Source: DATMER01 sp040349255
Lineage (GTDB): Bacteria > Acidobacteriota > Thermoanaerobaculia > Multivoradales > UBA5704
Direction: 5' to 3'
DNA: 64,000 nt
Assembly (NCBI GenBank): GCA_040349255.1
Contig: JBEQUE010000211.1
Location: 1-64,000 of the forward strand
Shown here: positions 48,993 to 58,094 of the stretch, in pieces
Numbering within the stretch: the stretch's first letter is position 1
Layout of the letters: each line of letters opens with the position of its first letter
Program-made: the position numbers and the translations under genes
Notes under the pieces: generated by a model
Told to the model about the DNA's origin: nothing
Seen by the model: the letters and a program-made list of their open reading frames with translations, nothing else
Database searches by the model: none

Positions 48993-49834
48993 GGACGACC
49001 GACCCCACGCCCGAGAGGAGCGACGACATCGAGCTCCGGCTCCTGCTCGACGCCATCTTCCGGAAGTACCATTACGACTTCCGGGGGTATTCGATGGCCT
49101 CGATCAAGCGGCGGCTGGGGCAGGCGCGGCAGCGCCTCGGCTGCCGGACGTTCTCGCAGCTCCAGGACAGGGTGCTCCACGAGCCGGCCGTGTTCCCGGA
49201 CCTGCTGTCCTACCTCACCGTGCAGGTGAGCGAGCTCTTCCGCGACCCGGCCTACTTCCGGGCCCTCCGCGACTTCGTGGTGCCGCACCTCAGAACCTAC
49301 CCGTCCCTCAAGGTGTGGGTGGCCGGGTGCAGCGCCGGCGAGGAGCTATACTCTCTCGCCATCCTGTTTCGCGAAGAGGGGCTGGAGGAACGCACGATCT
49401 TCTACGGCACCGACATCAACCCGGACGCGCTCCGGCGGGCCGAGGCCGGGCTGTACGGGCTCGACCGCATCCCGCTCTTCACCGAGAACCATCGTCGGTC
49501 GGGCGGGAAGTCGTCCCTGTCCGATTACTACACGGCGGCCTACGGGGCGGCCGTCCTCGACAAGACGCTCCGGAAGCGGGCCGTGTTCTCCGACCACAGC
49601 CTGGTCACCGACCAGGTGTTCGCGGAGGTCCATCTCGTCTCCTGCCGGAACGTGCTCATCTATTTCGACCGTGACCTCCAGGACCGGGCCGTCGGCCTGT
49701 TCAGGGACTCCCTCACCCGGAAGGGTTTCCTGGGTCTCGGCGCGAAGGAGAGCCTGCGGTTCAACCGTCACGCCGAGGCGTTCACCGAGCTCGTCCGGGA
49801 CGCGCGGATCTATCAGAAGCGGGGCGACGCATGA
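48989..49834 (+). CDS. CheR-type protein methyltransferase
   Basis: A 281-aa protein, GTG start at 48989 overlapping the kinase stop (GTGA). The N-terminal helical domain contains FRGYSMASIKRRLGQARQR; the SAM-binding core is VWVAGCSAGEELYSLAILF, with FYGTDINPDALRRAEAGLYG, and the later VSCRNVLIYFDRDLQ motif of CheR proteins. It would methylate Glu residues on a receptor or kinase domain. No MCP receptor is in the window, so the target may be the kinase itself. Confidence 0.95.
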   Translation: MRTTDPTPERSDDIELRLLLDAIFRKYHYDFRGYSMASIKRRLGQARQRLGCRTFSQLQDRVLHEPAVFPDLLSYLTVQVSELFRDPAYFRALRDFVVPHLRTYPSLKVWVAGCSAGEELYSLAILFREEGLEERTIFYGTDINPDALRRAEAGLYGLDRIPLFTENHRRSGGKSSLSDYYTAAYGAAVLDKTLRKRAVFSDHSLVTDQVFAEVHLVSCRNVLIYFDRDLQDRAVGLFRDSLTRKGFLGLGAKESLRFNRHAEAFTELVRDARIYQKRGDA

Positions 49835-50409
49835 CCGCGCCGCGCCCCGAGGCGGTCGTCGTCGGGGCCTCGGCAGGAGCGCTCGACGCCCTTTCCATCC
49901 TCCTCCCTGCCCTGCCGCACGGTTATCCCCTGCCGATCCTGATGGTCATCCACCTTCCGCCGGACAGGAAGAGCGCCATGGCCGACCTCCTCCGCGCGAA
50001 GTGCCGGGTGGACGTGCGCGAGGCCGAGGAGAAGGAGCCCATCGAGGGCGGCACGGTCTATCTCGCCCCGCCCGACTACCATCTCCTGGTCGAATCCGAC
50101 CGCCGGCTCTCCCTCTCCAGCGAGGAGCCGGTGAACTACTCCCGGCCGGCCATCGACGTGCTTTTCGAGACGGCGGCCGACACGTTCGGGGCCGGGCTCG
50201 TGGGCGTCGTCCTCACCGGGGCGAACAGCGACGGGGCGCGCGGGCTGCGCGCGGTCACGGACGCGGGCGGCGTCGGTCTGGTCGAGCGGCCGGACACCGC
50301 GTACGCTCCCATCATGCCCCGGGCCGCCCTCGGCGCCTGCCCGAACGCCCGCGCCCTGAGCCTGGAGGAGATCGCGGCCTGGCTGATCGAGGCCGCGGAC
50401 CGCGCATGA
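49831..50409 (+). CDS. Stand-alone CheB methylesterase domain
   Basis: A 192-aa protein with only the CheB catalytic domain and no receiver. The catalytic Ser is in VVVGASAGALDAL; the His is in LMVIHLPPDRKSAM, and the Asp in GVVLTGANSDGARGLRAV (SDGARG). It removes methyl groups placed by the adjacent CheR. The gene overlaps both neighbours by ATGA. Lacking a receiver, its activity would be set by a partner such as the downstream receiver-kinase. Confidence 0.95.
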   Translation: MTAPRPEAVVVGASAGALDALSILLPALPHGYPLPILMVIHLPPDRKSAMADLLRAKCRVDVREAEEKEPIEGGTVYLAPPDYHLLVESDRRLSLSSEEPVNYSRPAIDVLFETAADTFGAGLVGVVLTGANSDGARGLRAVTDAGGVGLVERPDTAYAPIMPRAALGACPNARALSLEEIAAWLIEAADRA

Positions 50410-51584
50410 CGCCGATGCCGCAGATACCGCCGGAACCCGTCCACTTCCTCCTGGTCGACGACCTGGAGGACAACCTGCTCGCGCTCGAAGCGCTGCTGTG
50501 CCGCGACGGGCTGGTGCTGCTCAAGGCCCGCTCGGGGCCGGACGCCCTGGAGCTCCTCCTCCGCCACGAGGTGGCGCTCGCCCTCCTGGACGTCCGGATG
50601 CCGGGGATGGACGGGTTCGAATTGGCCGAGCTCATGCGGGGGACCGAGCGCACGCGGCGGGTGCCGATCATCTTCGTCACCGCCGAGACCACCGACCGCC
50701 AGCGCCGGTTCCGCGGCTACGAGGCGGGGGCCGTGGACTTCCTGACCAAGCCGGTCGAGCCCGACGTCCTGCGGAGCAAGGCCGGGGTGTTCTTCGACCT
50801 GGGTCGCCAGCGGCTGGAAGTGGCCCGCCTCCTCGACGAGAGCCGGCAGCTCACCGAGGCGCTCCGGGAGGCGGACCGGCGCAAGGACGAATTCCTGGCG
50901 ACCCTCGCCCACGAGCTGCGGAACCCGCTCGCCCCGATCCGCAACGGCATCGAGATCCTGAAGATGGCCCCGACCGGGCCGGCCGCGGAGAAGGCCCGGG
51001 AGATGATGGACCGGCAGCTCGGGCACATGGTCCGGCTCGTCGACGACCTGCTCGACATCTCCCGGCTGAGCCGGGGGAAGCTCGAGCTCCGCCGGGAACG
51101 GGTCGAGCTCCGGACCGTGGTCGAGAGCGGCGTCGAAACCAGCCGCCCCCTCGTCGACGCAGGCCGGCACGAGCTCACCGTATCCCTCCCGGACGAGCCC
51201 GTGTGGCTCGAGGTCGATCCGACCCGCGTCGCCCAGGTGATCGGGAACGTCCTCGCGAACGCCGCCAAATACACCCTCAACGGCGGCCGCATCGAGCTCA
51301 CGGCCCGGAGAGAGAAAGGCGACGCCGTCGTGTCGGTGGCCGACAACGGCGTCGGCATCCCCCCGGAGATGCAGGACAAGGTGTTCGACATGTTCTCCCA
51401 GGTGAACCAGACGATCGACCGCTCCCAGGGAGGGCTCGGCATCGGCCTCGCGCTTGTGAAGCGGATCACGGAATTGCACGGCGGGACGATCACGGTGGAA
51501 AGCCCCGGGGCGGGCCTGGGGAGCACGTTCACCGTCCGGCTCCCTGTCGCAGAGCACGAGACGATCCGGCGCACGGCGACATAG
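50406..51584 (+). CDS. Receiver-histidine kinase fusion
   Basis: A 392-aa protein. The receiver domain (about 10-125) has LLVDDLEDN, the phosphoacceptor in ALLDVRMPGMDG and FLTKPVEPDVL. A short linker leads to HisKA with His169 in LATLAHELRNPLAPIRNGIE, then HATPase (IGNVLANAAKYTLNGGRIEL, GVGIPPEMQDKVFDMF, GLGIGLALVKRI). Soluble. It ends the kinase-CheR-CheB operon and likely receives phosphate from, or sends it to, the first gene's receivers. Confidence 0.95.
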   Translation: MTPMPQIPPEPVHFLLVDDLEDNLLALEALLCRDGLVLLKARSGPDALELLLRHEVALALLDVRMPGMDGFELAELMRGTERTRRVPIIFVTAETTDRQRRFRGYEAGAVDFLTKPVEPDVLRSKAGVFFDLGRQRLEVARLLDESRQLTEALREADRRKDEFLATLAHELRNPLAPIRNGIEILKMAPTGPAAEKAREMMDRQLGHMVRLVDDLLDISRLSRGKLELRRERVELRTVVESGVETSRPLVDAGRHELTVSLPDEPVWLEVDPTRVAQVIGNVLANAAKYTLNGGRIELTARREKGDAVVSVADNGVGIPPEMQDKVFDMFSQVNQTIDRSQGGLGIGLALVKRITELHGGTITVESPGAGLGSTFTVRLPVAEHETIRRTAT

Positions 51585-51644
51585 CTCGACAGCCTCCGAC
51601 GGGGCGCTCTGAGCGAGCCGCGCCCCGCGGAGCCGGAAGACTTC

Positions 51645-54422
51645 TCAGAAAAGCAGCCGAAGCCCGAGTTGGAACTGCCGCGGTTCGTTGACAGCCGTCG
51701 GCCTGCCGAAGGTCGGCGAACCGAAAATGTTGTTGGGAACCTGGTAGTTCTCCCGGTTCAGCACGTTGAACACGTCGAGGATCGTTTCGACGGAAACGTC
51801 GCGGCCGAGGGCAAACGTCCGGCTGAGACGCAGGTCGAGCGCACGGTAATCGAAGCCTTCGCCCGCATTGCGCCCGACGCCGACCGGCCTGTCGTTGAAG
51901 TTCGTGTCGCCATTGCGGTCGTTCGGCAGTTGAATGTTGAACGGCAGCGCCGACGTGTAGGTGAAGACGTAGCTGAACAGCCAGCCGTTGGCCAGCCGAT
52001 GAAAAAGGGTGTCGTTCGACGCCCGCGGCGTCGTGAGCGAACCGCTGACCGTCAGGCGGTGACGCTGGTCGTTGTCGGAGGGTCCACGCTCGGCTTCGAC
52101 GTCGTTCGCGGTCTGCGGCTGGCTGAAAAAGAAATTCCCCGAGGTGTCGAGACTCTTCGACCAGGTGTAGGACAGGCGGTAGCTGCCCCAGGAGGCCGGC
52201 CGCCGGTTCAACGCGAGCGTCACGCCGTCATACCAGGAATCGCCGATCGACTGGTATTGGCTGTTGTTCGCGAACCTGGGATCCGGACGGCCGAGGTTCG
52301 GCACCGTCGGGTCGGTGGTGGTCGGAACGTTGACATTGCGCGACATGATGATGTCGCGGCCGCGCAGGTGCTCGTAAGCGACCGACGCGGCCAGGGCGGA
52401 GCCGATCTGCTGCTCGTATTGCAACACCGCCTGATCCGCGGAGCTGTTCTCGATCCCGGGGTCGACGGTGGTGACGTTGGTCAGGACTCCCGCGGGGAAC
52501 GTCGTGAAGACGTTCGGAAAGGTCGGCGCCCCCGGAGCGGTCGGGCCGACCTGCGCTACGCGATACTTCACGCCGTCCCGCTGCAGGGCGTTGGCGACGG
52601 CGCGCAGAGGGATGGGCGCATAGTAGATGCCCGCCGCGGCGCGCAGCACGCTGCGGCCGTCGCCGAGCACGTCCCACGAAACGCCCAGCCTCGGCGAGAT
52701 ATTGTCGCGATCCGTGTCGACGAGCGACGGCAGCCTTTGCAGGTCGTAGCGCAGGCCGGCGTTCACCGTGAGACGCTGCCCCGCGCGCCATTCGTCCTGC
52801 ACGAAGACGCCCAGATTGTCGTTGGTCTGGCGCGTCTCCTCCACGCCGAACGCCTGCTGGTAGCTCGAATACCTTCCGGCCAGGAAGTTGGCCAGATTCG
52901 AAAAGCTGTAGGAGCCCTGAAGCGCCCCGGGGAAAACGATCGTGGCCCGGTTCCGCAGCAGGTCCACACCGGCCTTGAACGAGTGATCGCGATGCAGCCA
53001 GGTGGCGTTCTGGACGACCTCGACGAGGTCGATGTCGCGCGCGGTGGGCGAGCTGGTCGCGGTGCCGAAGCTGGCAATCCCCGAGATCGTCACCGCCGGC
53101 CCGGCGAAATCGTTCGGCGGCGCATCGAGACGGCTGCGCGTCACCTGGGCCCGCGTCTCACTGATCGTGTTTTCCGAGACCGTCCACAGGTTGCTCACGG
53201 CGAGGGTCCGGTCGTGATTCTCGAGACTGGTGCCGCGGCTGGCGGCATTCAGCCCCCCGGTCGAGCGTGCGTTGTCACTGGTGACGTCATAGCTGTTGAG
53301 GCGCAGCGTCAACTGGTCCGCAGAGGTGACGGCGTGGTCGGCGCGGACGAAGACGTTGGTCGTGTCCAGGGTGGTTTCGAACGGTCCGGTGGCGATGCGC
53401 TCCCCCCGGTAGCCGATCTGGTCGAGCCGGGAGTTGATCGCGGCGACGTTCGCGGGCGAGATCGTGATCACTCCCTCGCTCCGTTGCCCCGTCTGCTCGA
53501 CATTGGCGAAGAAGAACGTCCGGTCCCGGATCAGCGGTCCGCCCAGCGACGAGCCGTACTGCTTCTGGTCGAGCGGGAGCCTGGTGTGCGTAAGGGCGTT
53601 GTCGGAATCGAACCGCTCATTGCGGAAGAAGCCGTAGACACCGCCCCGCAGGTTGTTGGTCCCCGATTGGGTGACGATGTTGACGACGCCCGCCGTGGCG
53701 CGGCCGAATTCGGCGACGCCGCCGGAACGGACGACGGCAAACTCGCGGATGACCTCCTGGCTGAAGAACGTCCCCGCCAGCTCGGCGGCGTCGTCGTTGG
53801 CGGAGAGGCCGTCGACGATGAACGAATTGGCGATATTGCGCTGCGAGGAGACGGAAATGCCGGTGCCCGGGACCGCCGAGGTCTCGGCGAAGCGCTGGTT
53901 GGCGCCGGTGTTCGTCCGCGACACGCCGGGCGCGAGCAGGGCCAGGTCGAGATAGTTCCGGCCGTTGAGCGGCAGGGCCTGGACCTCCACGGGCGAGATC
54001 GTGGAGGCGATCTGGGTGCGCGCGGTCTCCACGATGGGCGCATCGTTGGTCACGGTGATGGATTCCTCGAAGCTCGCCCCCAGGGTGACCGGCACCTCCA
54101 GCACGGCACCGACCGTGAGCGTGAGCCGCCGCTGCCAGGGGGCGAAACCGGCCGCGGTGAGGTCCAACTGATACTCCCCCACGGCGAGCACAGGAAAACG
54201 AAAGCGTCCCTGCTCATCGGTGACGGCGGTCTGCGTCTGATTGCGTTCCAATTGAAGGATCGTTGCGGTGGCGCCGGCGACCGGCCCGCCGCCGGCGTCG
54301 TGGACCGTCCCTCGGACGGTGGCCGAGGTCGGGGCCTGTTGTGCTGCGAGCGGCACGTTTAGCGGAAAGGTCAGAATGCAGCAGCAGAGCGCTGCCCCCA
54401 ACCAGAATCGTTTCGTTGACAC
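51645..54422 (-). CDS. TonB-dependent receptor with carboxypeptidase-regulatory domain (Oar-like), second copy
   Basis: A 925-aa protein with a GTG start at 54422 and GAGGAG nine bases upstream. Signal peptide to PLAAQ. The regulatory domain is ATVRGTVHDAGGGPVAGATA; the plug has VEVQALPLNGRNYLDLALLA and AEFGRATAGVVNIVTQSGTN; the barrel ends QFQLGLRLLF. It is only distantly similar to the receptor at 12226. It sits 104 bp after a Cys/His-rich small gene on the same strand. Metal or siderophore uptake is conceivable, since such small proteins often accompany metal receptors, but this is weak. Confidence 0.92.
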   Translation of the reverse strand: MSTKRFWLGAALCCCILTFPLNVPLAAQQAPTSATVRGTVHDAGGGPVAGATATILQLERNQTQTAVTDEQGRFRFPVLAVGEYQLDLTAAGFAPWQRRLTLTVGAVLEVPVTLGASFEESITVTNDAPIVETARTQIASTISPVEVQALPLNGRNYLDLALLAPGVSRTNTGANQRFAETSAVPGTGISVSSQRNIANSFIVDGLSANDDAAELAGTFFSQEVIREFAVVRSGGVAEFGRATAGVVNIVTQSGTNNLRGGVYGFFRNERFDSDNALTHTRLPLDQKQYGSSLGGPLIRDRTFFFANVEQTGQRSEGVITISPANVAAINSRLDQIGYRGERIATGPFETTLDTTNVFVRADHAVTSADQLTLRLNSYDVTSDNARSTGGLNAASRGTSLENHDRTLAVSNLWTVSENTISETRAQVTRSRLDAPPNDFAGPAVTISGIASFGTATSSPTARDIDLVEVVQNATWLHRDHSFKAGVDLLRNRATIVFPGALQGSYSFSNLANFLAGRYSSYQQAFGVEETRQTNDNLGVFVQDEWRAGQRLTVNAGLRYDLQRLPSLVDTDRDNISPRLGVSWDVLGDGRSVLRAAAGIYYAPIPLRAVANALQRDGVKYRVAQVGPTAPGAPTFPNVFTTFPAGVLTNVTTVDPGIENSSADQAVLQYEQQIGSALAASVAYEHLRGRDIIMSRNVNVPTTTDPTVPNLGRPDPRFANNSQYQSIGDSWYDGVTLALNRRPASWGSYRLSYTWSKSLDTSGNFFFSQPQTANDVEAERGPSDNDQRHRLTVSGSLTTPRASNDTLFHRLANGWLFSYVFTYTSALPFNIQLPNDRNGDTNFNDRPVGVGRNAGEGFDYRALDLRLSRTFALGRDVSVETILDVFNVLNRENYQVPNNIFGSPTFGRPTAVNEPRQFQLGLRLLF

Positions 54423-54526
54423 GGTTCCTACTCCTCTCGTTGTTGGACACCTTTTCCGACATGGCAGACCCCGGGCGCTCCGCGCGTCGCGGAGGAAGCC
54501 TGTGTCACGCCTTCAGCGGGACCGTT

Positions 54527-54928
54527 TCAAGCCGGAAGAGGACGAGGAGGAGGAGCGTCAGGGCCGCGGATGAGCAGGGAGCGGGCATCGTCAACCGGGA
54601 GCAGGAGATCCTGGAAGGGGTCCGGCGTCAGGATCGAGACGACCGAGGGGAGGACCGCCTCGATCTGGCGGTGCGGGGCGAAAGGCAGGTGAGTCCTGCC
54701 GCAGTCGCAACCGGCTCGGATCGAGCAGGAAGGGCCGGCCGGAGCCTGGCCGTGGCACCTCATCGGCTCCGACACGGCGGAACGCCGCTTCGGGCACGAC
54801 GCATGGCCGCACGCGTGCCCCGGGCTCTTCGAAATTCCAGGAAACGCGACCGCGTGCAGGGCCATGACCAGCAAAAGCAGGGCCGCTGCGGCATCGCGTC
54901 CATGGAGCCTCGGAAGCTCCCTGAGCAA
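54527..54928 (-). CDS. Small Cys/His-rich exported protein
   Basis: A 133-aa protein beginning at a TTG (54928) with AAAGGAGAACGAGA directly upstream. A transmembrane or signal segment (AAAALLLLVMALHAVAFPG) leads to SPGHACGHASCPKRRS, MRCHGQ and CSIRAGCDCGRTHLPF, a Cys/His-rich stretch suited to metal binding (copper or zinc, in DUF2946-like proteins). The tail is Pro-rich. It precedes the TonB receptor gene on the same strand, so co-expression is likely. I cannot name the family with confidence. Confidence 0.6.
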   Translation of the reverse strand: MLRELPRLHGRDAAAALLLLVMALHAVAFPGISKSPGHACGHASCPKRRSAVSEPMRCHGQAPAGPSCSIRAGCDCGRTHLPFAPHRQIEAVLPSVVSILTPDPFQDLLLPVDDARSLLIRGPDAPPPRPLPA

Positions 54929-55074
54929 TCTCGTTCTCCTTTCAGGCCAGTGAGCCAGTGTACCCTACAAGCCGAGGTGCGCGCCGCTGCGACAGCGTGA
55001 CAAGGTGCGCGCAGGTGCGGAGCGGGGCTCTTTTTGGCTCCAGCTCCGGTCTAAGTCGGTGGAGGGCGATCGCC

Positions 55075-56967
55075 ATGACCCAGGGAACCGTCCGCGGTCT
55101 CGTCTGTCTTGCCGTGCTGTTCTTCCTGGCTCCGGCGTCCCGCGCGCAGGACGCGCAGGAGGAGACCGGCGTCTCCACGGAAGACATCGAGCTGACCGGC
55201 CATGTGGTGGACAACGAAGGCCATCCCCTGGCAGGGGTGGAGATCTGGCGGCCGACAGAGGGCTTCGACAAAGCCCTCGCCGCAGTCAGCGGGCCGGACG
55301 GCTCGTTCACGGTCCCGTTCGACGGCCTGCTCCCCCTGTCCGCGTGCCCGCCCGGATGGCTGCCTGATGACTCGCCGGCCCAAGAGGAGGAGACGGCGGG
55401 GTTCCAGATCCGGCTGCGGCCCGCGACGCGCATCGCGGGCCGCGTCGTGGACGCCCGGGGCGAGCCCGTGGAAGGGGCCCAGGTCCGGGCTTATCTCTCC
55501 GGCATCAGCAGGGGATGCGCGATCTATGTCGAAGCGGCCTGCCCGGGCCCCGCCGACTCCCGCGCCGGCGATACCGACGCGGACGGCCGTTTCGCCTTCG
55601 AGTCGCTGGAGCCGGGATGGTACGAGGTCAGCCTGCCGAACGACCTGTCCCTCGTGGAGCGCCGGCTCGGCGAGGCCGGCAAGAGCGCCGGCGAGATCGC
55701 CTTCGTCCTGCCCGAGCCGCTCGTGCCCCTGGAGGGCCGGGTGGTGGACGCGGACGGCGCGCCCGTGGCCGGAGCGCGGGTGAGCGTTTCCGGAGATCGG
55801 CCCGACACCGAGGTCCGGACCGGCACGGACGGGAACTACCGCTTCCCCCGCGTCCTCCCCGGCCCGCAGCGGCTCGAGGTGCGGCACGAGGATTTCGGCA
55901 GCTTCGCGGACCGGGTCCAGGTGGCTGGGCCGCGCACCCGCTTCGACGTGCGCATGGCGCGAGCCACGATCGTCCAGGGCCGGATCCTCGGGCGCGACGG
56001 CTCCCCGGTGGCCGCGCCTTCCCTCCAGGTGGATCGCGAGGCCGTCGAGGTCGACGCCGAGGGCCGTTTCCAGTTCAGCCTCGCGCCGGGAGAGCACACG
56101 GTCCGGGCCGAGGCTCCGGACCGGGCCCCGGACGAGCGCCGGGTGACGGCCGAGGGGGATCGGATCGACCTGGACCTGGAGCTGGGCCGGCCTGGAGCGC
56201 TCGCGGGCCGCATCGCGGACCTCGCCCCGCGGCAGTTCGTGTCGCTGGGGCTCCGGGACGAATCCCGGGAGTCCTCGGCCGACGCGCGCACGGACGAGCA
56301 GGGCTGGTTCCAGTTGACCGGCGTGGCCGCGGGAGCGTGGACGCTCGTCGCGACCGACGACCTCGGCCGGACGATCGAGCGCCGGGTGCAGGTGGAAGAG
56401 GGCCGGGAGACCGCGGTGCCCGAGCTGCGCTTCCCGCCTATCCCCGCGGTCCGCGGCCGCATTCTCGATCCCGAGGGGCGGCCCATCCGGGGCGCGAGCC
56501 TGTCTTTCGAGCAGGAGCGCGAGCAGGAGCGGCTGCGGATCTGGGCGTTCGCCGACCTGCAGGGGATGTTCATGACGCGCCTCACCGACGGGACCTGGAC
56601 GCTGCGGGCGGAGCCGAACGGCTTCGCCCCGGTCATGGTCACGGTCGCCGTGGAGGGCGGCGCTCCGGTCGACGTTCCGGAGCTGCGGCTCGCGCGGGGC
56701 GTGGTGCTCTCCGGCTCCATCGCCGGCCTGGCACCCGGGGAGATGCCCTATGTCGAGGCCACGAGCGAGGACGGAGCCTGGGAGCGCGGCATCCTCTCCA
56801 AGGATGGCACCTTCCGGATCCCCGATCTCGGGCCGGGGACCTGGATCGTCACGGTGCGGCTCGACAAGCGCGAATCCTCCACCCGGATACGCATCCTGCC
56901 GCAGGACGACGCGGTGCGGGTCGACCTGGAGCTCGCGGAAGCCAAGGCGCCGGCGCCGGGTTCCTAG
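55075..56967 (+). CDS. Secreted protein of repeated carboxypeptidase-regulatory domains
   Basis: About 630 aa from the ATG at 55075 (MTQGTVRGLVCLAVLFFLAP), with GGTGGAGGG upstream; the frame is open to 54958. The signal peptide ends at SRAQD. It is built of at least six to seven CarboxypepD_reg-like beta domains, each opening with G-x-V/I-x-D-x-x-G-x-P (LTGHVVDNEGHPLAGVEI, IAGRVVDARGEPVEGAQVRA, LEGRVVDADGAPVAGARVSV, VQGRILGRDGSPVAAPSLQV, VRGRILDPEGRPIRGASLSF). No catalytic domain. A surface or periplasmic binding protein is likely. Confidence 0.88.
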   Translation: MTQGTVRGLVCLAVLFFLAPASRAQDAQEETGVSTEDIELTGHVVDNEGHPLAGVEIWRPTEGFDKALAAVSGPDGSFTVPFDGLLPLSACPPGWLPDDSPAQEEETAGFQIRLRPATRIAGRVVDARGEPVEGAQVRAYLSGISRGCAIYVEAACPGPADSRAGDTDADGRFAFESLEPGWYEVSLPNDLSLVERRLGEAGKSAGEIAFVLPEPLVPLEGRVVDADGAPVAGARVSVSGDRPDTEVRTGTDGNYRFPRVLPGPQRLEVRHEDFGSFADRVQVAGPRTRFDVRMARATIVQGRILGRDGSPVAAPSLQVDREAVEVDAEGRFQFSLAPGEHTVRAEAPDRAPDERRVTAEGDRIDLDLELGRPGALAGRIADLAPRQFVSLGLRDESRESSADARTDEQGWFQLTGVAAGAWTLVATDDLGRTIERRVQVEEGRETAVPELRFPPIPAVRGRILDPEGRPIRGASLSFEQEREQERLRIWAFADLQGMFMTRLTDGTWTLRAEPNGFAPVMVTVAVEGGAPVDVPELRLARGVVLSGSIAGLAPGEMPYVEATSEDGAWERGILSKDGTFRIPDLGPGTWIVTVRLDKRESSTRIRILPQDDAVRVDLELAEAKAPAPGS

Positions 56968-56972
56968 CACCC

Positions 56973-57000
56973 AAAAGAATCGCCTGGCCCTTCCAGAGCG
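56973..57000. repeat. Diverged copy of the AAGAATCGCCTG repeat
   Basis: AAAAGAATCGCCTGGCCCTT then CCAGAGCG. It shares AAAGAATCGCCTG and CCCTT with the exact copies at 59261-59289 and 60504-60532. It lies at the 3' end of the regulatory-domain gene. Confidence 0.6.
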
Positions 57001-57019
57001 TGGCACTTCCAGGGCGTGG

Positions 57020-57979
57020 TCACGGCGCCCTGTTGATGTCCAGCAGCACCTTCAGCACGGGGCGGGTGCGCGCGTGCTCGAGCGCTTCCACACCGCGCGA
57101 GAGGTCGAACCGGTCCGACACCATTCCGCTCACGTCAACCTGGCCGGATTCCAATGCCGCGAGCGCCTGATCGAACGGCCCGCATCGTGAGCCCACCAGT
57201 GTGATCTCGTCGATGACGAACGGCGCCCACGCCAGGGTCTGCGTGCCTGCCACGGTCGTCTTCTGGACGATGGTGCCGCGCGGGCGCACGAGCTCCAGCG
57301 CCGTCGGCAGGCCGGTCTCCGACCCGGTGGCATCGACCACGATGTCCGCGCGACGATCCCGGTTCACCTCGCCGAGCCGCACGGTGTCGATGCCGAGCGA
57401 CTGGAGCAGCGCCAGCTTCTCCGCGTGCTTGCCGACCACCAGAACGTGATCCGACCGTCTCGCCAGCACCTGCGCGCACAGATTCCCCAGGCGCCCATCG
57501 CCGAGAACGACGATGCGATCCTGGCGGGAGATCGGAATCTGGGCCGGAATCTGTAACGCGGCGGCCACAGGCTCGGTAAAGACGGCAAGGTCGTCCGGAA
57601 GGCTCTCGGGCACCTCGTGCAGGTTGCGCTGCGGCACCGCGACCCGATCCGCAAAGGCGCCATCGTGGCCGAGAATCCCGAGCACGCTGCGTCGCAGGCA
57701 GTGCGTGGGGAAGCCGCGCGTACACATCTCGCAGCTCCAGCAACTGCAATTGATCTCGCCGACGACGCGGCGGCCCTGCAAGGGGCCTGACTGCGCCACG
57801 CCGACGAATTCGTGGCCGAGGATCCCCTGGAAGCCCATGTACCCCTTCATGAGCTGGAGATCGGTCTCGCAGATCCCTGCCACCGAGACGCACACCAGGA
57901 CTTCCGTTTCGCGGCAGACCGGTTCCTTCCTGTCGCCGTCGAACCGCACACCGTCGCCAAGCACCAGAGCTCTCATCAC
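57020..57979 (-). CDS. Zinc-type alcohol dehydrogenase-like protein
   Basis: A 319-aa medium-chain dehydrogenase/reductase. Catalytic zinc ligands are likely in VSVAGICETDLQL (Cys) and GILGHEFVGVA (His, Glu). The structural zinc lobe is CSCWSCEMCTRGFPTHC, with the four Cys plus an extra one. The NAD-binding motif is IVVLGDGRLGNLCAQVLARR (GxGxxG as GDGRLG). VFTEPVAAALQI is the family signature. Cytosolic. The substrate is not evident; similar proteins act on sugar alcohols, threonine or glucose. It lies between repeat units and the DUF6766 gene, with no partner genes. Confidence 0.88.
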   Translation of the reverse strand: MMRALVLGDGVRFDGDRKEPVCRETEVLVCVSVAGICETDLQLMKGYMGFQGILGHEFVGVAQSGPLQGRRVVGEINCSCWSCEMCTRGFPTHCLRRSVLGILGHDGAFADRVAVPQRNLHEVPESLPDDLAVFTEPVAAALQIPAQIPISRQDRIVVLGDGRLGNLCAQVLARRSDHVLVVGKHAEKLALLQSLGIDTVRLGEVNRDRRADIVVDATGSETGLPTALELVRPRGTIVQKTTVAGTQTLAWAPFVIDEITLVGSRCGPFDQALAALESGQVDVSGMVSDRFDLSRGVEALEHARTRPVLKVLLDINRAP

Positions 57980-58094
57980 CCAAACCTATCAGAGGATCGC
58001 GTGGCACCTGTCCCCGCTCTGGTCAGGCATCTATTCTGCATAGATGTCTGCTCGTCGCCTGAAGAGGAACCCTTCGCGATGGAGATAGACGACA

